A stretch of DNA of 49,530 nucleotides from an uncultured Porphyromonadaceae bacterium (GTDB taxonomy: Bacteria > Bacteroidota > Bacteroidia > Bacteroidales > Muribaculaceae), in contig CAMHQD010000017.1 of NCBI GenBank assembly GCA_946187345.1, forward strand, positions 1-49,530. Direction: 5' to 3'. Each line of letters starts with the position of its first letter. The stretch's first letter is position 1. Below, one piece after another: positions 8,358 to 17,127 of this stretch. A model generated the notes under the pieces. That model ran no database searches. It worked only from the letters and a program-made list of their open reading frames with translations, and was not told the DNA's origin. A program made the position numbers and the translations under genes.

Positions 8358-9455
8358 ATGTGTGCGAACCTTTTTGGTTGGGGGCAGGGTGGCGTTGCGG
8401 CGGTCGACGGCGTCGACCACGGCGCGCGCGAGGTTGTAAAATGCTTGGCCGCTGACGCTGTTCTGGAGCACGACAGGTACCCCGTCGTCACCGCCCCGGC
8501 AGATGCTCGCCACGAGCGGCACCTGCGCGAGCAGTTCCACGCCCAGGGCGTCGGCAAGATTGCGGCCGCCGTCGCGTCCGAAGATGAAGTATTGCTCGTC
8601 AGGGTGGGCGGCCGGCGTGAACCACGACATATTCTCGACGATGCCCAGCACCGGCACGTTCACCTGCTCGCCGAGGAACATATTCACACCCTTGCGTGCG
8701 TCGGCCAGAGCGACGTCTTGCGGGGTGGTGACGACCACGGCGCCGGTCATGGCGAGCGTCTGCACCAGGGTGAGGTGGATGTCGCTCGTGCCCGGCGGCA
8801 TGTCGATAATGAAGTAGTCCAGTTCGCCCCAGTCGGCCTCGGTGATGAGTTGGCGCAGGGCGTTGCTGGCCATGGCGCCGCGCCAGAGCACGGCTTTCTC
8901 TTTGTCGACGACAAAGCCGATGGAGAGCAACTTCACGCCATGCTTCTCTATTGGCAGAATGAGGTTGCGGCTTGTGGCCTCGTCGCGACGCATATAGAGT
9001 TGCTCGTCTTCCACGCCCAGCATCTTGGGTACGCTGGGTCCGAAAATGTCGGCGTCGAGCAAGCCCACTTTGTAGCCCAGTTGCGCCAGCGCCACAGCGA
9101 GATTGACGGCGACGGTGCTCTTGCCCACGCCGCCTTTGCCGCTGCTCACGCCGATGATGTTCTTCACACCGGGTAGCGCCGGCTCCTCTTGTTGCGGCGG
9201 GGCGGCTTGCTGCCGTGTGGCCACGTTGATGGTGGCTTCGGCGCCGAGTTTCGCCTTGAGGGTGGCGGCGGCGCTGGCGGTGACGCTCTTGATAAACGGG
9301 TCGGTGTCGCGCTCAAACACGATGGTGAACGACACGTTGTCGCCATCAATGCGGATGTCGTCGGCCACCATGCCCAGTTCGACGATATTCTTGCCGCTGC
9401 CCGGGTATCGCACCAGGGTCAGCGTGTCGGTAATCAATTTCGGATATAGTTGCAT
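8355..9455 (-). CDS. mrp: Mrp/ApbC family iron-sulfur cluster carrier ATPase
   Basis: A 366-residue protein with an N-terminal MIP18/DUF59 domain (about residues 1-80) and a MinD/ParA-type ATPase domain. The deviant Walker A motif is GKGGVGKS at 106-113, followed by LLDADIFGPS and the MPPGTSD signature. Family members bind and transfer 4Fe-4S clusters to apoproteins. The C-terminal CxxC that holds the cluster in E. coli ApbC is replaced by NMSWFTPAAHPDEQY, as I recall for other Bacteroidetes homologues. It lies 42 bases after trmB in the same direction. Its product could serve the complex I subunits encoded elsewhere in the window, but that is inference. Confidence 0.9.
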   Translation of the reverse strand: MQLYPKLITDTLTLVRYPGSGKNIVELGMVADDIRIDGDNVSFTIVFERDTDPFIKSVTASAAATLKAKLGAEATINVATRQQAAPPQQEEPALPGVKNIIGVSSGKGGVGKSTVAVNLAVALAQLGYKVGLLDADIFGPSVPKMLGVEDEQLYMRRDEATSRNLILPIEKHGVKLLSIGFVVDKEKAVLWRGAMASNALRQLITEADWGELDYFIIDMPPGTSDIHLTLVQTLAMTGAVVVTTPQDVALADARKGVNMFLGEQVNVPVLGIVENMSWFTPAAHPDEQYFIFGRDGGRNLADALGVELLAQVPLVASICRGGDDGVPVVLQNSVSGQAFYNLARAVVDAVDRRNATLPPTKKVRTH

Positions 9456-9459
9456 TTTT

Positions 9460-9492
9460 GGTTGAGGGGTTGAGAGTTGAGGGGTTGAGGGG
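9460..9492 (+). repeat. GGTTGAG array between trmB and mrp
   Basis: Four 7-8 base units (GGTTGAG, GGGTTGAG, AGTTGAG, GGGTTGAG) fill most of the 42-base trmB-mrp gap and stop a few bases before the mrp start codon on the minus strand. Confidence 0.8.
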
Positions 9493-9497
9493 AAATG

Positions 9498-10253
9498 TTA
9501 TAGAGACGGTTGGTTGCGGTGGAAGGAGCGGTAGGTGTCGAGCGGGATGTCGATGTCCGGCTCGGCGAGGTCGCCGCGGTGGGGGAGCGCGAGGCGCAGG
9601 TATTTGATTGTGAGGCCGCGCGCGAGCCACTGGCGTTCGTAGTAGGTTTTGATGTCGAGCAGCCCGTCGGGCAGGTCGAGGCTGTCGCCGTCGCGATAGA
9701 GGTCATCGGTGTCGATAAGCACGGGCAGGTTGTTGAGGCGTGCCATCTCGCGGGTGTAGGTGTAGAGGAATGGACTGTCGGTCTTGAGGTTGACGATGCC
9801 GCCGTCGCGCAGCACGCGTCGGTAGCCGTTCATCATTCTGGTGCCGGTGAGTCGCTTGTTCACCTTCTTCATCTGCGGGTCGGCAAAGGTTATCCACAGT
9901 TCGTCCACCTCGTCTGGAGCGAACAGGCGGTCGAGCAGGTCGATGTCGGTGCGCAGGAAGGCGACGTTAGGCAGTCCCATCTCGGTGACTTGCTTCGCGC
10001 CGGTCCACATGCGCGCGCCCTTGACGTCGATGCCCACGTAGTTACATTCCGGGAAGCGTTGCCCCAAGCCCACGGCGTACTCTCCCTTGCCGCAGCCCAA
10101 CTCGAGCACGAGCGGCCGGTCGTTGTGGAAGGCGAGTTCGCGCCAATGGCCACGCAAGGGGCAGGCTCCCTCGGCGAGAGTTTGGTAGGGGAATTGATAG
10201 ACACACTGCATGGTGTCCATCTCGGCAAATTTCTTCAGTTTGTTCTTACCCAT
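9498..10253 (-). CDS. trmB: tRNA (guanine-N7-)-methyltransferase
   Basis: A 251-residue SAM-dependent methyltransferase that makes m7G46 in tRNA. The SAM-binding loop LELGCGKGEYAVGLG follows a region typical of Bacteroidetes TrmB (CVYQFPYQTLAEG, LRGHWRELAFHNDRPLVLELG). The catalytic and substrate motifs ELWITFADPQMKK (usually FPDP), KRLT and LKTDSPFLY are present. The start MGKNKLKKF was chosen; the frame runs upstream another 51 codons, but that part is encoded by GGTTGAG repeat DNA. It is followed closely by mrp. Confidence 0.88.
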   Translation of the reverse strand: MGKNKLKKFAEMDTMQCVYQFPYQTLAEGACPLRGHWRELAFHNDRPLVLELGCGKGEYAVGLGQRFPECNYVGIDVKGARMWTGAKQVTEMGLPNVAFLRTDIDLLDRLFAPDEVDELWITFADPQMKKVNKRLTGTRMMNGYRRVLRDGGIVNLKTDSPFLYTYTREMARLNNLPVLIDTDDLYRDGDSLDLPDGLLDIKTYYERQWLARGLTIKYLRLALPHRGDLAEPDIDIPLDTYRSFHRNQPSL

Positions 10254-10260
10254 TCTTTTT

Positions 10261-10431
10261 TGAAAGGTTGAGGGGTTGAGTGAAAGGTTGAGAGGTTGAG
10301 GGTTGAGTGGTTGAGCCTCGCGCTGGCGCGCTCGGGGATAATAGTCTTGTCGTCGCAGGCGGCCAGGCCCTACATTTTTTCCCATTTGCAACAGCAAATG
10401 GCTCAACCCTCAACGCTCAACCCTCAACCTC
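10261..10431. mobile_element. MITE-like element: inverted GGTTGAG arrays around a two-hairpin core (copy 1)
   Basis: Starts with TGAAAGG, carries GGTTGAG-type heptamers (10261-10316), then a core with CTCGCGCTGGCGCGCTCGG and CATTTGC-AACA-GCAAATG hairpins, then the inverse CTCAACC array (10401-10431). The core and both flanks match the nuoK-nuoL element at 32355-32481. The right array overlaps the last codons of the LRR gene: its TGA stop (10424-10426) is the first TGA of the array as read on the minus strand. No coding capacity. Confidence 0.65.
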
Positions 10432-11641
10432 TCAGGATGATGGTGAGGATGGCGTTGACGTCGCCCACGTCGATGGTGCCGTCGTTGTTGACGTCGGCGC
10501 GGTCGTGCAGGTCGGCATCGGCGGTACCGCCGGAGAGGATGATGGAAAGCACGGCGTTGACGTCGCCCACGTCCACATTACCGTCCTGATTGACGTCGCC
10601 CTTGACGGCATCCTCCACGATGGTGAAGATGCGCCATTGGGCCGCGTTGCTATAATCGTCGAGGGTGCCGGCGGGCACACGCAGCGTGACGTGCTCCTGG
10701 TCGACAATCCACCACACGTCTTCGCCCAGGGCGGGCACGGTCTTGGCGCGGGTGACGATGGTCTGCAGTCCGCGGTTATTGGCCATAGCGTAGTTGCCGA
10801 TATATTCGACGGTGGCCGGAATTTCGAGAGTGGTGATTTCACGGGCATTGAACAGGGTGCCGTCGCCCACGTTTACCACCGCCGGAGGCAGGACGGCGGC
10901 CTTTATCGGCGCGCCGACGGCCGTCCAGCCGTCGATGGTGGTGAGGCCGGTCAGTTTGCTCATGTCGAGCGCGGTGATGGCTGTGCCGGCGAGCGCTCCC
11001 TCGCCGAGGCGCGTCAGGCGGTTGCCGAGGTTGACGGTGGCCAGTGCCTGGCAGTCGGCCATCGCGTGGCGGCCCACGCTGCGCAGGCGGCTGCCGCTCT
11101 TCACGGTGACGCTCTCGAGCGACGAGCAATAGGCGAAGGCTCCGTCGTCGATGACGCTGACGGCGGCCGGCAACTCGATCTTCTCGAGCGCGGTGCAGCC
11201 GGCGAAGGCATACGGGCCGATGCTGTCGAGCGTCTCGGGCAGGGTGATAGCCTTGAGACTTGTGCAGCCCGCCAGAGCCGCCTCGCCGATGACGCGCAGC
11301 GACTGCGGCAGCACGAGCGACGTGAGCGGTTTGGCCATCAGTGACACGGTGGGCAGGGCGTCGGCCTCAAAGTCGTGTTGCATGGCTATGGTCGGCGTGC
11401 CGGCGTTCTTGTAGGGCACGATGTCGACACCGCCCAGGTCGAGGGTGGTGAGTGCCGGCATCGAATCGGCGATAAAGCGGAAGTCGCGGGCATCGAGAGT
11501 GCCGACGACGCTGAGGTCGGTGAGTGTCGCCACCGTCGTGCCGTCAAGGTCGGCGCGCAGCCGTCCGGCCGTGGTGGAGACGTTGACGGCCTGCAGGCTC
11601 AGGGCCGCGGCAAACGCCATCGTGAGAAACTGAAGTCTCAT
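10424..11641 (-). CDS. LRR_5 (BspA-like) secreted protein with dockerin-like C-terminus
   Basis: A 405-residue protein with signal peptide MRLQFLTMAFAAALSLQA. LRR_5-type repeats (IGEAALAGCTSLKAITLP, IGPYAFAGCTALEKIELP, and so on) cover about residues 85-340. The C-terminal ~55 residues are a dockerin-like doublet with DVNQDGNVDVGDVNAVL and DVNNDGTIDVGDVNAIL, nearly the same as in three other proteins of this window. It is probably exported to the cell surface; the partner is unknown. The last three codons (AGA GGT TGA) are themselves repeat units. Its promoter is well formed (11686-11716), and it heads the run LRR-trmB-mrp-M48, although the repeat element after it may separate the transcripts. 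Confidence 0.82.
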   Translation of the reverse strand: MRLQFLTMAFAAALSLQAVNVSTTAGRLRADLDGTTVATLTDLSVVGTLDARDFRFIADSMPALTTLDLGGVDIVPYKNAGTPTIAMQHDFEADALPTVSLMAKPLTSLVLPQSLRVIGEAALAGCTSLKAITLPETLDSIGPYAFAGCTALEKIELPAAVSVIDDGAFAYCSSLESVTVKSGSRLRSVGRHAMADCQALATVNLGNRLTRLGEGALAGTAITALDMSKLTGLTTIDGWTAVGAPIKAAVLPPAVVNVGDGTLFNAREITTLEIPATVEYIGNYAMANNRGLQTIVTRAKTVPALGEDVWWIVDQEHVTLRVPAGTLDDYSNAAQWRIFTIVEDAVKGDVNQDGNVDVGDVNAVLSIILSGGTADADLHDRADVNNDGTIDVGDVNAILTIILRG

Positions 11642-11685
11642 AGTGTTTTATCTTGAAGAAAGGTGTATATTTTCGTTTTAACTTG

Positions 11686-11716
11686 CAAAGTTAGTGATTT
11701 TTCTTGGAATGTCAAA
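11686..11716 (-). promoter_or_regulatory. Bacteroidetes-type promoter of the 405-residue LRR gene
   Basis: Minus strand: TTTG (11713-11716), 19 bases, TAACTTTG (11686-11693), an exact match to TTTG-N19/20-TAnnTTTG. It lies 44 bases before the start codon. Confidence 0.65.
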
Positions 11717-11763
11717 TAGAGATGATGATTTTAGCGAGAAATCGCTCCCGCCACCGGCAATTG

Positions 11764-11808
11764 AGAGCTCTAAGAGTTCTGAGAAATCTGAGAGTTCTAA
11801 GAGTTCAT
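11764..11808 (+). repeat. 9-base AGAGTTCTA array in the divergent LRR gap
   Basis: Five degenerate nonamers (AGAGCTCTA, AGAGTTCTG, AGAAATCTG, AGAGTTCTA, AGAGTTCAT). The 314-base gap 11642-11955 otherwise holds only the two divergent promoters. Confidence 0.75.
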
Positions 11809-11889
11809 AGAAGACTTGGTTTTTGTGATAGAATATTACAATTTAGTGGAAATTTTTTGAAAAATGTCACTTTGTTGAGAAAAAAGTTG

Positions 11890-11897
11890 TATATTTG
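11890..11897 (+). promoter_or_regulatory. putative -7 element for the 1585-residue LRR gene
   Basis: TATATTTG fits TAnnTTTG, about 58 bases before the ATG. The nearest TTTG (11871-11874) is only 15 bases upstream, so the -33 is not well placed. Confidence 0.4.
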
Positions 11898-11955
11898 CCC
11901 TATTAATTCATTTTGGACCATTTCACGAAAATTACAAACCAATCAATATTGACCT

Positions 11956-14900
11956 ATGAATCGTAAAACAATGGTAAAGATGTGGGTGGCGGCCGTGGTG
12001 GCCGTCGCGACAGCACTGCCCTCGGCCGCCGACGTGACCATCAACGTCAAGGCCACGACCGCGCCGTACCTGTACGTGTGGGACGCGTCGGACAACCATC
12101 CCAACGGCGACTTCCCCGGCACGCAGTTGAGTGAGACAAAGGTTCACAACGGTGTGACCTACTGGACCAAGACCTTTAGTGGCGAAACTGAGCTGAACGC
12201 CATCTTTAACGCCGGCAGCAGTGCTTCCCAAACAGGCGACTACACCGGCCTGACGGGTGACGTCTACTTCGAGTACGAAGTTGGAACTGACGGAAAAGGA
12301 CGCGCATGGGGAGTAATGCCCAGTGGTGTCGTTTATGAGAGTAGCGGCTATTATGTCTACTATGTTGATATTTATGGCTGGGGAAAGGCAAATGCTTACG
12401 TCTGGGGCGGTGCTTATAGTAATGCCTGGCCCGGTGAGGCAATGACCTATGTTGCAGACGATGAGGCTGGATTTGGAGTGTACAAAATCAAGTTTCAAAA
12501 CGCCGGCGGTGCCCCGCAAAATATAATCTTTAACGATGGCGACGGCAACCAAACAGGCGATGGCTCCTATACCAATGGTGGGTATTATCTGAATCTCAAG
12601 GACGGCACCTCGGATCCGAATAATCGTTCTTATATATTTGAGTCATATAAGACGCTCGACAACAGCCGGTTGGCAATCACTTCGGGTAACTTCTCGGACA
12701 GCAACTTCCGTGCGGCCATTGGTGAAGCCCTCGGCATCACTCTCGACAGCAACAACGAGAATGCTACCCAAGCGTTTACGGCCTCCGACGTCGAAGTTCT
12801 CGATGTGACCGGCAAGGGCATCAGCTCGCTCAGCGGCATCGCCAACTTCACCAACCTCAAGGAACTCTACGCCGGCGAGAACAGCATTTCGTCAACAACT
12901 CTTATTGATATGAGTGCTTTAACTGAATTGGAAGTGCTTGATGTCCATGACAATAGCTCCTTACAAGGATTCAATACTACTTCAGGTTCGCATAAGGCTA
13001 ATTGTATTCTTATTCCAAATTCCACAAAATTAAAATATTTGGATTATAGTAACTGTGATTTGGAGTATTGTTTGGCTCTTACTACATGGAATATCACGAC
13101 TTTAGAATCGATAAATATATCAGATAATCCGGGTCTTGGTTGGACGGGATTCGTAAATAATCAAGCAGCTTTGAAGCATCTTGATTATCATAATTGTGGT
13201 CTTACTACACATAGTTTTACGTCGGATAAGTTACAATCTCTTGAGTACTTGAATTTAGGGAGTAATTCATTTTCATCGGAGTTGACCATTCCAAGTGGGT
13301 TGCCTAATTTGGAACTTCTTGATGTTAGCGATAATGCAAGTATGACTAAGTTGACAGCCACTAATATGAGCAGTCTTGTGAGTGTCGATTTGACGGGTTG
13401 TGCTAAGTTGACTCAAGTTGTGTTGGATAACACTGCAATGACATCGTTGCCAACCTTGCCTACCATTAATACAAGCGGCTCAACGCTTGGCATTGTGATG
13501 AGAGGATGTCAATTCCCATCTACAACTAAGATTGCACTTAACCGCGATTATAACATTAAACTTGACTTGAGCGAAAACTCTCAAATCGTAAATCTTGACT
13601 TGAGCGATAACCCTCATTTGCGCGTGTTGATGCTTAAAGATCTTACTGCATTGAAGACTCTTAATCTTGCAAATGATGTGAATATACGGCAAATTGGCCA
13701 AAACTATGCAACTTATACTAATCCAACGAGCGGAAACAATTGGTTAGCTGATGGAAACGGAGTGCTTTACATCAGCGAGAGCACAGCACTTGAAGAGTTG
13801 AATGTGAGCAACTGTTATTGGACGGCTTCCGGTCTTTCATTAAAAGTCAATTACCCAAGCTTGCGAGTGATTGACGCGAGCAATAATTCCCGCATCACAT
13901 CAATTGTTAACATCGCCAACGCGCCAAATCTGGAAACGCTCGACGTGCACGGCTGCGCCGCCTTCTCGTGGCTGACGCAGCGCTCGACGTTGACTGGTTC
14001 AAATCATCAGCACCTCACGTCGTTAGACTTCAGCGACTGCGACATCAGCGTCAGCCCCGTGGAGGTGAGCGACTTCCCCGCGCTCACTACGCTTAACATC
14101 GCCGACAACGACAAGGTCACCGAGGCGAAACTCGGCAACAACGCGCTCACGAGCCTCGACATCAGCGGGTGCGAGAAGTTGGCGACGCTTGACGTGAGCG
14201 ACAACGAGTTCTCGAACATCAACTTCCTCAATGTGCAGGACTGCGCGGTGACCGACCTCGACATCAGTCGCAACAATATATCGTCGCTGAGCGGCATCAG
14301 CAACGCGTCGCTGGTGACGCTGCGCATCAACGGCAGCGGCCTGACGAGCCTCGCCGGCGTGGAGGACTTCTCGTCGCTCAAGACACTTTACGCCAATAGC
14401 AATGCCTTCAGTGGCGCGTTGTCGCTGAGCGGCACGCAACTGGAGCAAATCGACCTGAGTTCCAACACCGGTATCACCTCGCTCGATGCAAAGAACAACA
14501 GCCTCAACTCGATGCTGCTGCAAGGCTGCACGGGGCTAACGACGCTCGACGTGAGCGGCAACAAGTTTGTGACCACCGGCACGGGCGCCACTCTCTCTAC
14601 CGGAATGCTCAACATCAGCAATCTCGCCCTGACCGAGTTGAACCTGAGCAACAATGAGTTCACGACCATCGGCGCCAATAGTTCGCTGGCGGGCATGGCA
14701 AACACGTTGACCAAACTGGAGGCCCGCAACAACAAGTTCACTGACTTCCGCAACGGCAAGGCGTTCCCGAAGGTGAGTAACTACAGTTACGTCGACGAGG
14801 ACGGACATAGTTACACGGTGACGCGCGCCTCAAAGGACGCCCAGACGTCTTACAACCACATCAGTGACCTCGCCGCGCTCGAGTGGCTCGACCTGAGCGG

Positions 14901-16713
14901 CAACCAGAAGTTGGACAGCGTGTGCGTGTTCTTCAACTCCGCGTTGAAGCATCTTGACCTGAGCGACTGCCATGACCCGAATCAGTACGGCCTCGAGACG
15001 CGCGAGATCCGCGACAAGGAGACAAGCAACCAACTCGGACTGATGCTGTATAAGCACACCGACAATGTGCACGGCGGCCTCTACTCGCTCAACCTGATGG
15101 CCAACAAGAACCTGGAGTGGCTCGACATCAGCCGCACGGCCATCCACGAGACTGCCCTCACCGCCATCTCGTGTGAGGCGTCCTACAGCAGCCGCGGCGG
15201 ATATGTCTACATCCACGAGACACCCAACCTCGAGACGTTTATCTGTAACGACAACGGCATGAACTCGCTGGGTCTTGCCGCTAACACCAAACTCAAACAC
15301 GTGGAGGCGCAGCGGATGAACGGCCAGAGTTACATCATGCGTGACAACGGCGCCAATCCGGGCAACATCAACCTGCACGCCAATGTGAACGGCAACAGCA
15401 ACTCGATTGAGTACTTCGACGTGTCGAACAGCGGCTTCTACGAGGTGGGCGTCGCCTCGGCCTGCCAGACGGCGGCTATCAAGACGCTCATCGTTGACGG
15501 TAACCCGCTGGGCGGCCTCAGCGCGAGCAACACCGCCGGCATCAACCTGCGCAACGGCGACGCGCTCACCGACTGCCGCACGCCTGACCTCGAGACCCTC
15601 AGCGCCAAGAACTGCGCCGAACTCACCGAGGTGAACGTCAACTACTGCCAGAAACTGACCGACGTCGACCTCACCGGCAGCCAGAAGGTTAAGTCGCTCA
15701 AGATGATGAACTGCGTGGGCCTCACCGAGGTGCCGTCGCTCGACAAGCCCGAAATCCTCGAGACGCTGATGTGTGGCTACAACACCAATCTGAACGACCT
15801 CGTCGTGACCGGCTATCCGGCGCTGAAGACGCTCAACTGCCAGAACAATGCCATCGAGGAACTCGACCTGAGCGAGAATCCGGCATTGGTTGACCTCTAC
15901 GCGAGCACCAACAGTATTGATGAACTGAAAATCTCCAGCACGGCGATCATGAATGTCGCTGTTGACCATAACGGCATGTTCAAGTTAGACATCGGCACGG
16001 CTCCCTATCTGATGAACCTCGACTTCAGCGACAACCACATCTGCGCCATCGACCTGAGCCGTGCCGGCAATATGATTGTTGATGTGAACGCAGCCAACAA
16101 CAGCCGCACCATTAAGGCCAACTCTGTGACCTACGTTCAGGATAAGGGCGGTGAGCCGGTGACCCTCTACTTCTTCCAGTTGGACAATAGTGCCAACGCG
16201 CAGACCTATAATACGCTGTCGATTCTCGACGCCACGTGCCTCGAGGCGGGCTGGGCGGCCCACTCGATGGCTGACGACGGCTTTGTGATTGCCAACGCGA
16301 CCTTCTCGGGCACGGTGGCCGGCAGCCGTCAGAACCGCGTGGCCAGCACAGCAGACCCGTCGAGGTTGGTTGCCGACAATATCTACGGTACCATCGTGCC
16401 GCTTGGCGACAGCGCGGATGCTGTGGGCTATACCTATGCCACCGGCAACTCGACGGTGCCCACCGTGAGCCTGGGCGTGAACTGGGAGTCGACGAGCACG
16501 CCGACGGCAGTCGTTGACCTGAGCGCCGACGCGCTGAGTGTGCGCGGCGAGCAGGGTTCCATCTGCGTGCAGTCGCCAGAGGCTACTCAACTGGCCGTGT
16601 ATGACGTGAGTGGCCGCCTGGTCATCGTGGCCGACGTTGATGCCGGCGAGAGCCGCATCGCGCTCGAGCCGGGCGTCTACGTCGTGGCTGGCGTTAAGGT
16701 CGCCGTCCGATGA
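11956..16713 (+). CDS. large secreted LRR protein with starch-binding-like modules and T9SS-type tail
   Basis: A 1585-residue protein. Signal peptide at 1-25. Two modules resembling CBM26 starch-binding domains follow: about 27-106 (APYLYVWDASDNHPNGDFPG) and 132-214 (AYVWGG..AWPGEAMTYV..IIFNDGDGNQTGD). From about 255 to 1400 there are irregular leucine-rich repeats of the L..LDVSxN..L type. The C-terminal ~75 residues (LAVYDVSGRLV ... LEPGVYVVAG) match a type IX secretion type A sorting domain, unlike the dockerin tails of the other LRR proteins here. It is likely anchored at the surface and may bind alpha-glucans; no catalytic domain is visible. Residues ~315-655 are encoded by strikingly A+T-rich DNA compared with the rest of the gene. 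Confidence 0.8.
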   Translation: MNRKTMVKMWVAAVVAVATALPSAADVTINVKATTAPYLYVWDASDNHPNGDFPGTQLSETKVHNGVTYWTKTFSGETELNAIFNAGSSASQTGDYTGLTGDVYFEYEVGTDGKGRAWGVMPSGVVYESSGYYVYYVDIYGWGKANAYVWGGAYSNAWPGEAMTYVADDEAGFGVYKIKFQNAGGAPQNIIFNDGDGNQTGDGSYTNGGYYLNLKDGTSDPNNRSYIFESYKTLDNSRLAITSGNFSDSNFRAAIGEALGITLDSNNENATQAFTASDVEVLDVTGKGISSLSGIANFTNLKELYAGENSISSTTLIDMSALTELEVLDVHDNSSLQGFNTTSGSHKANCILIPNSTKLKYLDYSNCDLEYCLALTTWNITTLESINISDNPGLGWTGFVNNQAALKHLDYHNCGLTTHSFTSDKLQSLEYLNLGSNSFSSELTIPSGLPNLELLDVSDNASMTKLTATNMSSLVSVDLTGCAKLTQVVLDNTAMTSLPTLPTINTSGSTLGIVMRGCQFPSTTKIALNRDYNIKLDLSENSQIVNLDLSDNPHLRVLMLKDLTALKTLNLANDVNIRQIGQNYATYTNPTSGNNWLADGNGVLYISESTALEELNVSNCYWTASGLSLKVNYPSLRVIDASNNSRITSIVNIANAPNLETLDVHGCAAFSWLTQRSTLTGSNHQHLTSLDFSDCDISVSPVEVSDFPALTTLNIADNDKVTEAKLGNNALTSLDISGCEKLATLDVSDNEFSNINFLNVQDCAVTDLDISRNNISSLSGISNASLVTLRINGSGLTSLAGVEDFSSLKTLYANSNAFSGALSLSGTQLEQIDLSSNTGITSLDAKNNSLNSMLLQGCTGLTTLDVSGNKFVTTGTGATLSTGMLNISNLALTELNLSNNEFTTIGANSSLAGMANTLTKLEARNNKFTDFRNGKAFPKVSNYSYVDEDGHSYTVTRASKDAQTSYNHISDLAALEWLDLSGNQKLDSVCVFFNSALKHLDLSDCHDPNQYGLETREIRDKETSNQLGLMLYKHTDNVHGGLYSLNLMANKNLEWLDISRTAIHETALTAISCEASYSSRGGYVYIHETPNLETFICNDNGMNSLGLAANTKLKHVEAQRMNGQSYIMRDNGANPGNINLHANVNGNSNSIEYFDVSNSGFYEVGVASACQTAAIKTLIVDGNPLGGLSASNTAGINLRNGDALTDCRTPDLETLSAKNCAELTEVNVNYCQKLTDVDLTGSQKVKSLKMMNCVGLTEVPSLDKPEILETLMCGYNTNLNDLVVTGYPALKTLNCQNNAIEELDLSENPALVDLYASTNSIDELKISSTAIMNVAVDHNGMFKLDIGTAPYLMNLDFSDNHICAIDLSRAGNMIVDVNAANNSRTIKANSVTYVQDKGGEPVTLYFFQLDNSANAQTYNTLSILDATCLEAGWAAHSMADDGFVIANATFSGTVAGSRQNRVASTADPSRLVADNIYGTIVPLGDSADAVGYTYATGNSTVPTVSLGVNWESTSTPTAVVDLSADALSVRGEQGSICVQSPEATQLAVYDVSGRLVIVADVDAGESRIALEPGVYVVAGVKVAVR
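12895..13915 (+). other. A+T-rich in-frame segment inside the LRR gene
   Basis: About 1 kb of the reading frame has markedly lower G+C. For example 13021-13080 has 17 G/C of 60, against 38 of 60 at 14101-14160. The reading frame and the LRR pattern continue unbroken. The edges are fairly sharp, near the codons for Ser-Thr-Thr-Leu (left) and Ala-Asn-Ala-Pro (right). This suggests replacement or insertion of LRR units from a foreign or differently evolving source. Confidence 0.6.
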
Positions 16714-16736
16714 GAAATGTAGGGCCTGGCCTTGGC

Positions 16737-16878
16737 CTGGCCACCCTGCGTCAACGAGAGCCCCGTCAGGGGCGCCAGCCCATAGGCGGGGGCGCCAGCC
16801 CCCGTAACTGGCCGCCCTGCGTCAACGAGAGCCCCGTCAGGGGCGACAGTCCATAGGCGGGGGCGCCAGCCCCCGTAA
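16737..16878. repeat. 71-bp direct tandem duplication of GC-rich palindromes
   Basis: Copies 16737-16807 and 16808-16878 differ at about three positions. Each contains CTGCGTCAACGAGAG, CCCCGTCAGGGGCG and GGCGGGGGCGCCAGCCCCC, the same modules as in the gaps at 1165-1384 and 7219-7499. The 414-base gap 16714-17127 is made of these repeats, the palindrome at 16903, a TAGCATG array and the toxin-antitoxin promoter. Confidence 0.8.
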
Positions 16879-16902
16879 AAAGGAAACTTCTCATTACCAA
16901 AT

Positions 16903-16953
16903 AGCCCCGTAGGGGCGGCAGTCTCCGCATGTTTCTGTCGCCCCTACGGGGCT
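16903..16953. repeat. 19-bp GC-rich palindromic (REP-like) element
   Basis: AGCCCCGTAGGGGCGGCAG and CTGTCGCCCCTACGGGGCT, separated by 13 bases. Arms pair at 18 of 19 positions plus one G-T. TTT follows. Third full copy of the element at 1183-1234. Confidence 0.8.
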
Positions 16954-17031
16954 TTGATTGAAAAATCACGCAATAGTCACGGGGCTCTCACCCGCTATCG
17001 CGGGTCACCCGTCGCGGATTGCGGCCAGGCC

Positions 17032-17055
17032 CTACATGCTACATGCTACATGCTA
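17032..17055 (-). repeat. TAGCATG heptamer array (minus orientation)
   Basis: Three CTACATG units and a CTA as read on plus, directly after GCGGCCAGGCC, as in the 1354 and 7468 arrays. Here no minus-strand gene ends at it; instead the toxin-antitoxin promoter begins two bases later. Confidence 0.8.
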
Positions 17056-17056
17056 A

Positions 17057-17088
17057 TTTGCAAATGTCGCTATTTTTTTGTTACTTTG
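17057..17088 (+). promoter_or_regulatory. promoter of the toxin-antitoxin operon
   Basis: TTTG (17057-17060), 20 bases, TTACTTTG (17081-17088). The -7 differs from TAnnTTTG at one position. The leader to the antitoxin ATG is about 33-35 nt. Confidence 0.5.
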
Positions 17089-17127
17089 CACCCAAGAAAG
17101 CAAATATTAATCCAAATAGTTGTTATT

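Noticed and set aside
10254-10406. N-terminal extension of TrmB by 51 residues
   Set aside because: The extension is encoded by GGTTGAG repeat DNA and lacks similarity to TrmB; MGKNKLKKF is the natural start.
16714-17127. Insertion sequence remnant
   Set aside because: No transposase fragment or coding trace; the gap is made of short palindromes, a 71-bp duplication and a heptamer array.
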